From: JAEKLB01 sp050249235
GTDB lineage: Bacteria > Actinomycetota > Acidimicrobiia > Acidimicrobiales > CADCSY01
DNA: 5,204 nt
Direction of reading: 5' to 3'
Assembly: GCA_050249235.1 (NCBI GenBank)
Contig: JBFWQW010000149.1
Span: 1 to 5,204, forward strand
The position numbers and the translations under genes were made by a program. A model generated the notes under the pieces. That model was not told the origin of the DNA and searched no databases. It was given only the letters and a program-made list of their open reading frames with translations. This document shows positions 1-4,554 of the stretch, piece after piece (positions within the stretch are counted from its first letter, which is position 1; every line of letters begins with the position of its first letter).

Positions 1-166
1 GGCCCGGCCGCCGCCCGACGAGCTCAGGTGACGACGGACCCACCCCGTGCGCTGGCGGTCACCGACGCGTGTTGGACGGTCCCTGCCGAACCGCGACCCG
101 CGCCGGGAGAAAAGGGCCGGTGGGCTCTGGTGGCGCGATGCCGATGCGGTTCGACTGGACCGTGGC

Positions 167-186
167 ACCCCGGCGCGCGCCGGGGT
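167..186. repeat. Perfect 20-bp GC palindrome upstream of small ORF
   Basis: The two halves (ACCCCGGCGC and GCGCCGGGGT) are exact reverse complements, so the site is a perfect inverted repeat with no spacer. As RNA it would fold into a stem of about eight pairs with a four-base loop. It ends 21 bases before the ATG at 208 and before the ribosome binding site at 196-202. Possible roles are a dimeric regulator's operator, a 5' UTR hairpin, or a terminator for a gene ending left of the window; there is no T-tract on either side. The symmetry is seen directly, while the role is not determined. Confidence 0.6.
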
Positions 187-195
187 CGATTGCAC

Positions 196-202
196 GAGGG
201 AG
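196..202 (+). promoter_or_regulatory. Ribosome binding site for the ATG at 208
   Basis: The purine run GAGGGAG lies about 5-8 bases before the ATG at 208 and matches the anti-Shine-Dalgarno core. It decides the start over the in-frame GTG at 28, which has no such signal and would add 60 residues rich in Arg, Pro and Gly. Confidence 0.6.
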
Positions 203-207
203 CCGAG

Positions 208-492
208 ATGGGGAATCGCAGCAAGTACGTGGCACTGACGGCGGCCGCGACCGCGGTCGCGTTGTCGGCGCGCCGTCGGGCCCGGCTCGGCCGGGTGCTC
301 GAGGGGGCGGCCTTCGAGCTCGAAGCACCGGTGACCGGCCGCCCGTCGGATCGCGAGACCGGGATCGACGAGGCGCACGCCCCCGGGCACCGGCACCTCC
401 GCCAGCCGGCGGACGAGGGCCTGCCCGCCGGCACCCGCGGTCACCGCCTCGAAGGGACCAAGCGGCGCTGGGAGCCGTTCAAGCCCCGCTGA
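208..492 (+). CDS. Small hypothetical protein, 94 aa
   Basis: I do not recognise this protein. From the ATG at 208 it has a basic start (R4, K6), then a short Ala-rich hydrophobic stretch at residues 7-21, then an Arg cluster (R22-R24, R26). This looks like a weak membrane anchor or amphipathic helix with a positive flank, rather than a cleavable signal peptide. The rest is charged and probably disordered: an acidic stretch around residues 32-55, a histidine-containing patch (H57, H61, H63 within HAPGHRHL) and a basic tail ending RRWEPFKPR. The start is supported by the GAGGGAG site. The gene is followed at once by a strong stem-loop, so it is probably monocistronic or the last gene of a unit starting left of the window. 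Because the frame is open well upstream in GC-rich DNA, openness alone is weak evidence; the case rests on the ribosome binding site and the ordered hydrophobic/basic N-terminus. Confidence 0.6.
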   Translation: MGNRSKYVALTAAATAVALSARRRARLGRVLEGAAFELEAPVTGRPSDRETGIDEAHAPGHRHLRQPADEGLPAGTRGHRLEGTKRRWEPFKPR

Positions 493-495
493 TGG

Positions 496-553
496 GAGCC
501 GCTCGCGAGCTGTCCCCGTCCGCCGGTCGGCGACGGCGGGGGACCAACGGCTC
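496..553 (+). terminator. Nested stem-loop, candidate terminator after small ORF
   Basis: Starting four bases after the stop at 490-492, an outer stem pairs GAGCCG (496-501) with CGGCTC (548-553). It encloses a 10-bp palindrome GCTCGCGAGC (501-510) and an inner imperfect hairpin (512-544) in which CCGTC-C-GCC pairs with GGCGACGG and the ends GTCC/GGAC pair again. There is no T-tract, which fits the U-poor terminators often proposed in high-GC actinobacteria but leaves a merely structural role open. It separates the small gene from the zinc-finger gene and overlaps none of either when the latter starts at 616. Confidence 0.5.
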
Positions 554-602
554 TACCCGTGCCGACCCGGTTTCGTGATCGTCTGACCCGGAGACGCGAC
601 CC

Positions 603-611
603 ACGGGGTGA
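603..611 (+). promoter_or_regulatory. Ribosome binding site for the ATG at 616
   Basis: ACGGGGTGA matches the extended Shine-Dalgarno AGGAGGTGA at seven of nine positions and ends four bases before the ATG at 616. It favours this start over the in-frame GTG at 559, which directly abuts the stem-loop and would prepend 19 mostly Arg/Asp/Pro residues. Confidence 0.55.
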
Positions 612-615
612 CGAG

Positions 616-1278
616 ATGGATCCGCAACATGCGCGGGAGCTGTTGGAGAGGCAACGCCGGCTGGTGCTCGGCATGACGGGGGCCGGGACGAGCGGGCGGG
701 AAGGCGACGCGGGCGACGACATCTTCAGGGACCTGTCGAGCACGGACCAGCACCAGGCCGACAGCGCTTCGGAGACCTTCGAGCAGGAGCGGGACGCCAC
801 GATCGCCCAGATCGCCAGGGAGGAGCGCGCCGACATCGACCACGCCCTCGCCAAGCTCGCCGCTGGGGGCTACGGGTCGTGCGAGACCTGCGGCGTCGCC
901 ATCCCGGACGAACGGCTCGAGGCCCGGCCGGAGGCCCGCTTCTGCGAAGTGCACCAGCGCATCTGGGAGCTCGGCACGATCGCCCTCGACCTCCCCGACG
1001 TGGGGCCTTCGATCGCCGAGGTGGCCGAGCCAGGCTGGCGGGAGCTCGACAGCCTGCCCGGCGACGACGGTCTCGTGGCCGAGCCAGGTCCTCCACCGGA
1101 GGAGTCCGCTCTCCACCTGGAGCCGGCCGACGGGCGACTGGGCCCGGAGGACGTGGAGGACGCCGAAGGACTGCTGGCCGCCGACCTCACCTCCGAACAG
1201 CGTCGTCATCGACGGGTCGAGCGTGTGGTGCTGGCCGATCTCGAAGCCACGGCCGAGGAGGAGGAGCAGCTCGGCTGA
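616..1278 (+). CDS. DksA/TraR-family zinc-finger protein, 220 aa
   Basis: This is a probable RNA polymerase-associated regulator of the DksA/TraR family; proteins of this family act through the secondary channel of polymerase. Residues 1-85 are largely helical and charged and contain the family signature around 40-60 (DQHQADSASETFEQERD, resembling the D-x-H-x-A-D-x-x-S/T-E-x-F-E pattern of YteA-like members). The zinc finger is at 89-113: Cys89, Cys92, then 17 residues, then Cys110 and His113, around GSCETCGVAIPDERLEARP. The usual fourth ligand is Cys, so the His is a variation. After the finger comes an acidic tail of about 100 residues (roughly 120-220) rich in Glu, Asp and Pro, ending in EEEEQLG and longer than in the 151-aa E. 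coli DksA. The ATG at 616 was chosen for its ribosome binding site. The gene converges on the hydrolase gene to its right. Family assignment is secure; ppGpp dependence and targets cannot be inferred. Confidence 0.9.
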   Translation: MDPQHARELLERQRRLVLGMTGAGTSGREGDAGDDIFRDLSSTDQHQADSASETFEQERDATIAQIAREERADIDHALAKLAAGGYGSCETCGVAIPDERLEARPEARFCEVHQRIWELGTIALDLPDVGPSIAEVAEPGWRELDSLPGDDGLVAEPGPPPEESALHLEPADGRLGPEDVEDAEGLLAADLTSEQRRHRRVERVVLADLEATAEEEEQLG

Positions 1279-1411
1279 GACGGCAGGAGGGCACCCCCGC
1301 TCCCGTCCCAGGGGACGTCGACGTGCCGATCGGCGCAGCCGTGACCACGGCGGCCTCGACCGAGACGCCGATCGTGCGACGCGGAACGCGGCCGACCGGG
1401 TCTCCGGGTCC
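1279..1411. other. Convergent intergenic region with four small palindromes
   Basis: This 133-bp gap lies between two genes that end toward each other. It contains a chain of short inverted repeats: GTCCC/GGGAC at 1305-1316, ACGTCGACGT at 1315-1324, GCCGATCGGC at 1325-1334 and GCCGTG/CACGGC at 1338-1351. Such a cluster could form a bidirectional transcription terminator, with the last hairpin the best single candidate. None is followed by a T-tract. An AGGAGG at 1285-1290 has no start codon at a suitable distance, so I call no gene here. Confidence 0.4.
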
Positions 1412-2098
1412 TCAGTCCAGGGTGGCGTGGAGGAAGGCGGCGACCTCGGGCCAGAGGCGCTCGGCCAACGCGGCGTCGTGGGTGCCGAGGGCGTCGTGGG
1501 GGCCCATGAAGGCGTGGCCGGTGCCGGGGTGGACGGTTATGACGACGTCCTTGCCCATGGCCTGCAGCTTTGCCTCGAGTGCCCGGGCGCCGTCCGGGCC
1601 GAAGAAGTCGTCATGCTCGGCCATGTGGCCCCGGACGGCGGCGGTCATGGCGGTCCAGTCCGGCTCGCCGTCGCCCGACGGGTAGCCGTAGAACGGGACG
1701 ACGGCCGCGATCCGGTCGGGTCGGTCGGCGGCCAGGAGCCAGGAAAGCATCCCGCCCATGCAGAACCCGACCACCCCGAAGCGGTCGCCCGTGACCGCCT
1801 CGTGACTGGCGAGGAAGTCGACGGCGGCGCTCATGTCCCGGACGGCCCGGTCGGGGGGGAGGGCCTCCATGAGCCGGGCGGCCCTGTCCATCTCGTCGTG
1901 GCGGGCCACCTCCCCGTGGTACAGGTCCGGTGCCAGCACCACGAAGCCGGCTGCGGCCAGCCGGTCGGCCGTGGCCCGCAGTGACGGGTCGACGCCCCAC
2001 CACTCCTGGACCACGATCAGCCCCGGTCCGGTGCCCCCGTCGGGCCGGGCCAGGTAGCCGCCGGCGGTGCCGCTGCCGAGCTCGACCGTCTCCCCCAT
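1412..2098 (-). CDS. Dienelactone hydrolase family protein, 228 aa
   Basis: This is a cytoplasmic alpha/beta hydrolase of the dienelactone hydrolase (carboxymethylenebutenolidase) family. The classic enzyme opens dienelactone to maleylacetate in chlorocatechol breakdown, but most family members have unknown substrates. The length is typical of the family. The catalytic set is visible: Glu32 in VVQEWWGV, the nucleophile Cys113 in the elbow GFCMGG, Asp163 in GHMAEHDDFF, and His195 in HPGTGHAF. The DLYHGE segment at 58-63 matches the conserved PDLY region. There is no signal peptide. The ATG at 2098 starts right before the expected first strand, and a -10-like TATCGT six bases upstream suggests a leaderless mRNA. 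The next gene upstream on the same strand is the CoxL-like subunit, 107 bp away, so co-transcription is possible but not needed. With no catechol-pathway genes nearby, a chloroaromatic role is not supported; a general lactone or ester hydrolase is the safer reading. Confidence 0.92.
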   Translation of the reverse strand: MGETVELGSGTAGGYLARPDGGTGPGLIVVQEWWGVDPSLRATADRLAAAGFVVLAPDLYHGEVARHDEMDRAARLMEALPPDRAVRDMSAAVDFLASHEAVTGDRFGVVGFCMGGMLSWLLAADRPDRIAAVVPFYGYPSGDGEPDWTAMTAAVRGHMAEHDDFFGPDGARALEAKLQAMGKDVVITVHPGTGHAFMGPHDALGTHDAALAERLWPEVAAFLHATLD

Positions 2099-2104
2099 GG
2101 GCCG

Positions 2105-2110
2105 ACGATA
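2105..2110 (-). promoter_or_regulatory. Candidate -10 element for leaderless hydrolase mRNA
   Basis: On the minus strand the hexamer TATCGT fits the actinobacterial TANNNT pattern. Six bases separate it from the ATG at 2098, which puts the expected transcription start at or next to the start codon. No Shine-Dalgarno sequence is present, and no TTGACA-like -35 is seen at the usual distance. Confidence 0.45.
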
Positions 2111-2192
2111 CGCCGACCCCGGCCCCCGCCGCCCCAGCCGCCAGGTCGGCGATGTCGGCGCGGCCGGACGGGATCGGAGGTTGGCGCCGGGC

Positions 2193-2202
2193 GACCCGGG
2201 TC
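2193..2202. repeat. 10-bp palindrome just after the CoxL-like stop codon
   Basis: GACCCGGGTC is a perfect inverted repeat lying three bases beyond the minus-strand stop at 2206-2208. It could help end transcription of the large-subunit gene, but it is short and has no loop-forming spacer or T-tract, so this is weak. Confidence 0.25.
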
Positions 2203-2205
2203 AGC

Positions 2206-4497
2206 TCACCGGTCGGGGGTGTGGGGCTGCATGGCGCGCCACACCCGCTCTGCCGTGAGGGGGAGGTCGAGGTGGCGCACGCCGAAGGAGGACAGTGCGT
2301 CGACGACGGCGCTCTGGATGGCGGGCGGGGCACCGATGGTGCCGGACTCGGCGATCCCCTTGAACCCGAGCGGGTTGTTCGGGGAGGGCGTCTCGATCAG
2401 CCGGCACTCGAAGGACGGGAGGTCGGCCGCGGACGGGAAGGCGTAGTCGGCGAACGAGGCGGTCAGCGGGTTGCCGTCGCCGTCGTAGAGGAACTCCTCG
2501 AACAGCGCCTGGCCGATCCCCTGGCCGAGGCCACCGTGCACCTGGCCGAGCGCCAGCACCGGGTTGAGGATGGTGCCGGCGTCGTCGACGGTGACGATGC
2601 GGTCGAGGGTCACCTCGCCGGTGTCACGGTCGACCTCGACCACCGCGAGGTAGGCGCCGAAGGGGAACGTGGGGCCGTCGCCGTCGAAGTCGGTCTCGCA
2701 CGAGAGCCCCGGACGGCCGCCACCCCCGGCGTGGACCTCGGCCGCGAGCGCATCCCACGAGACGGTCGACGCGCCCGGCGCGCCGGCCACGTGGAAGCGG
2801 CCGGTGGCGAGATCGAGGACCACGTCGTCCGCGGCCGCCTCGAGCAGGGCGGCGGCGGCCGAACGGGCCTCGACCACGAGGGCGTCGGTCGCCTCGGCCA
2901 CGGCCGAGCCGGCCTTCTGCGCCGACCTCGACCCACCGGTCACGCCGCCACGGGGCACGACGTCGGTGTCGCCGTGCACCACCTCGATCCGGTCGAGGGG
3001 CAGGCCGGTGCGGTCGGCGACGAGCATGGCCCAGGCGGTGTGGTGGCCCTGGCCGTAGGGGCTCGACCCGGTGCGGACCAGCAGCGTGCCGTCGGGGCGG
3101 AGCTCGACGGCGCCGTACTCGCTACCCGGCACGCCGGCGGTGCGGTCGATGAACAGGGCCACGCCCAGCCCGAGCAGCCGGGACGCCCCCGCCGCCAGGC
3201 GGTCGGCCTGCTCGGCCCGGAGGGCGGCGAGGTCGACGGCGGCCAGCAGCTCGTCGAGGCCGCGGTGGTAGTCGCCGCTGTCGTAGAGGAGGCCGGTCGC
3301 GCTCCGGAACGGGAACTCGTCGGCCCGGAGCAGGTTGGTGCGGCGGACGTCGACCGGGTCGAGCTCGAGCTCGGCCGCGAAGAGGTCGACGGCCCGCTCC
3401 ACGAGCGCCGACGCCTCGGGCCGTCCCGCGCCCCGGTACGCGACGACCGGCGTGGCGTTCGAGACGACGGCCCGCGTCGACCAGGTGACCGAGGCGATGC
3501 GGTACGGCCCGGGCGTCATCGTGGCCGTGTTCGACGCCATGATCGGCCCGACCACCGGGTAGGCGCCGGCGTCGACGTCGACCAGCACCCGCATGGCCCG
3601 GATGGTGCCGTCCCGGTCGCCACCGATCTCGACCGTCTGTCGCTGCGCCCGGGAGTGCCCGAGCCCGGTCATGTCGTCGCCCCGATCGGGGTTCCACACC
3701 ACCGGCCGGCCGACCCGGCGCGACAGCCAGCCGAGGAGGATCTCCTCGGGGTGGGGCCTGGCCTTGGCGCCGAAGCTGCCGCCCACGTCCGGCGCGATCA
3801 CCCGGATCTGCTCGGTGGTGAGCCCGAGCGTCGCCGCGATCACCGCCCGCACGGGGTGGGCGCCCTGGCACGAGGCCCAGTGCACGAGGCGACCCTCGTC
3901 GTCCCAGGTGGCGGCGGCCACCCGGGTCTCGAGGGGGCAGGGCGCCACCCGCTGGTTGCGGAACACATCCCGGACCACCACCTCGCACGCCTCGAGGGCG
4001 GCGTCGCCCTCGTCGTCGCCGCCGGCCGCGGTGAGCACGACGTTCGTGCCGACCTCGGGGAAGAGCAGGGCGGCGTCGTCGGCGAGGGCCCCCTCGATGC
4101 CCACGACCGCCGGGAGCGGCTCGTAGTCGACCTCCACGAGCTCGGCGGCGTCCTCGGCGGCCGCGACCGACTCGGCCACGATGGCGGCCACGGCCTCGCC
4201 GACGAAGCGCACCCGGCCGGTGGCGAGCAGCGGGCGGGCCATGGCGTCGGGGTAGCCGGGGTTGATGGTGGGCACGGGCCCGACGTCGAGGTCGGCGGCG
4301 GTCACCACGTCGACCACGCCGGGCGCCCGCCGGGCGGCGTCGACGTCGATCCGCACCAGCTCGGCGTGGGCCATCGTCGAGGTCACGTAGACGACGTGGA
4401 GCGCGCCCGGGAGGTCGAGGTTGGCGATGTAGGTGCCTGCCCCGCGGAGGAAGTGGTCGTCCTCCCGTCGGGGCACACCGGTGCCGAGCAGGGCCAT
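2206..4497 (-). CDS. Molybdopterin-binding hydroxylase large subunit, CoxL form II-like, 763 aa
   Basis: This is the catalytic large subunit of a molybdenum hydroxylase of the xanthine dehydrogenase/aldehyde oxidase/CO dehydrogenase family. Residues 12-130 form the aldehyde oxidase a/b hammerhead domain (REDDHFLRGAGTYIANLDLPG). The cofactor-binding domains follow: NQRVAPCPLETR (181-192), the molybdopterin loop DVGGSFGAK (237-245), AYRGAGR (353-359), SSPYGQGHHT (478-487), and GFKGIAESGTIGAPPAIQ (711-728) with the expected catalytic base Glu717. AYRGAGR is the signature of form II CoxL. Form I CO dehydrogenases have AYRCSFR, whose Cys holds the copper, so CO oxidation should not be assumed; aldehydes or heterocycles are alternatives. 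The length is close to usual and no frameshift is seen. The ATG at 4497 opens at the expected N-terminus; the open frame continues upstream only as antisense to the ligase gene. No small [2Fe-2S] or FAD subunit gene adjoins it: the flanking genes are a hydrolase and a divergent ligase. Confidence 0.94.
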   Translation of the reverse strand: MALLGTGVPRREDDHFLRGAGTYIANLDLPGALHVVYVTSTMAHAELVRIDVDAARRAPGVVDVVTAADLDVGPVPTINPGYPDAMARPLLATGRVRFVGEAVAAIVAESVAAAEDAAELVEVDYEPLPAVVGIEGALADDAALLFPEVGTNVVLTAAGGDDEGDAALEACEVVVRDVFRNQRVAPCPLETRVAAATWDDEGRLVHWASCQGAHPVRAVIAATLGLTTEQIRVIAPDVGGSFGAKARPHPEEILLGWLSRRVGRPVVWNPDRGDDMTGLGHSRAQRQTVEIGGDRDGTIRAMRVLVDVDAGAYPVVGPIMASNTATMTPGPYRIASVTWSTRAVVSNATPVVAYRGAGRPEASALVERAVDLFAAELELDPVDVRRTNLLRADEFPFRSATGLLYDSGDYHRGLDELLAAVDLAALRAEQADRLAAGASRLLGLGVALFIDRTAGVPGSEYGAVELRPDGTLLVRTGSSPYGQGHHTAWAMLVADRTGLPLDRIEVVHGDTDVVPRGGVTGGSRSAQKAGSAVAEATDALVVEARSAAAALLEAAADDVVLDLATGRFHVAGAPGASTVSWDALAAEVHAGGGGRPGLSCETDFDGDGPTFPFGAYLAVVEVDRDTGEVTLDRIVTVDDAGTILNPVLALGQVHGGLGQGIGQALFEEFLYDGDGNPLTASFADYAFPSAADLPSFECRLIETPSPNNPLGFKGIAESGTIGAPPAIQSAVVDALSSFGVRHLDLPLTAERVWRAMQPHTPDR

Positions 4498-4505
4498 GGA
4501 CGGCG

Positions 4506-4511
4506 ACGGTA
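4506..4511 (-). promoter_or_regulatory. Candidate -10 element of the CoxL-like gene
   Basis: The minus-strand hexamer TACCGT (TANNNT pattern) sits eight bases before the ATG at 4497. No Shine-Dalgarno sequence is visible in between, which fits a leaderless or near-leaderless transcript. No recognisable -35 is found. Confidence 0.4.
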
Positions 4512-4513
4512 GC

Positions 4514-4541
4514 GGCCCGGTGGGGCCCGGCCGGCGGCCCG
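4514..4541. repeat. Repeated GGCCCG(G) motif in divergent promoter region
   Basis: GGCCCGG occurs at 4514-4520 and 4524-4530, exactly ten bases apart and so on the same face of the helix. A shorter copy, GGCCCG, lies at 4536-4541. The copies lie between the two divergent -10 candidates. This could be a regulator binding region, but GC-rich low complexity explains it equally well. Confidence 0.2.
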
Positions 4542-4547
4542 TAGCCT
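4542..4547 (+). promoter_or_regulatory. Candidate -10 element of the ligase gene
   Basis: TAGCCT fits TANNNT and ends seven bases before the GTG at 4555. It therefore places the transcription start at the start codon and supports 4555 over the later in-frame GTG at 4561 and ATG at 4582. No Shine-Dalgarno or -35 sequence is apparent. Confidence 0.45.
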
Positions 4548-4554
4548 TCGTCTC

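Noticed and set aside
2..31. Possible tail of an upstream + strand gene ending in a TGA at 29-31
   Set aside because: Only nine codons are visible (ending PPPDELR). Other frames are also open here, so there is not enough sequence to support a gene.
28..207. Use of the GTG at 28 as start of the small gene
   Set aside because: No ribosome binding site, a poorly structured Arg/Pro-rich extension, and the 20-bp palindrome would fall inside the coding region. The ATG at 208 has a good site.
24..434. A 136-codon minus-strand frame opposite the small gene
   Set aside because: The composition is Arg/Pro/Ser/Ala-rich with no motif and no ribosome binding site noted. It is best seen as a shadow of the + strand gene.
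559..615. Use of the GTG at 559 for the zinc-finger gene
   Set aside because: It directly abuts the stem-loop and lacks a ribosome binding site, and the added residues do not resemble the family. The ATG at 616 has a near-consensus site.
1285..1290. AGGAGG sequence suggesting a further gene after the zinc-finger gene
   Set aside because: No ATG, GTG or TTG follows at a usable distance; the nearest GTG is over 30 bases away in the palindrome cluster.
3122..3988. A 288-codon minus-strand frame inside the CoxL-like gene
   Set aside because: It is the same strand in another frame, dominated by Gly, Arg and Pro, and it overlaps essential motifs of the real gene.
1412..4497. Hydrolase plus CoxL-like gene as a CO or chlorocatechol degradation operon
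   Set aside because: The form II loop lacks the Cu-binding Cys, coxS/coxM and catechol genes are absent, and the hydrolase seems to have its own promoter. Shared strand alone is not enough.
1930..4512. An 860-codon open frame on the + strand, almost wholly antisense to the CoxL-like gene
   Set aside because: Its translation is a low-complexity mix of Gly, Arg, Val, Asp and His with no recognisable motif. It is what a GC-rich codon bias gives opposite a real gene, and the minus strand carries every family motif in order.
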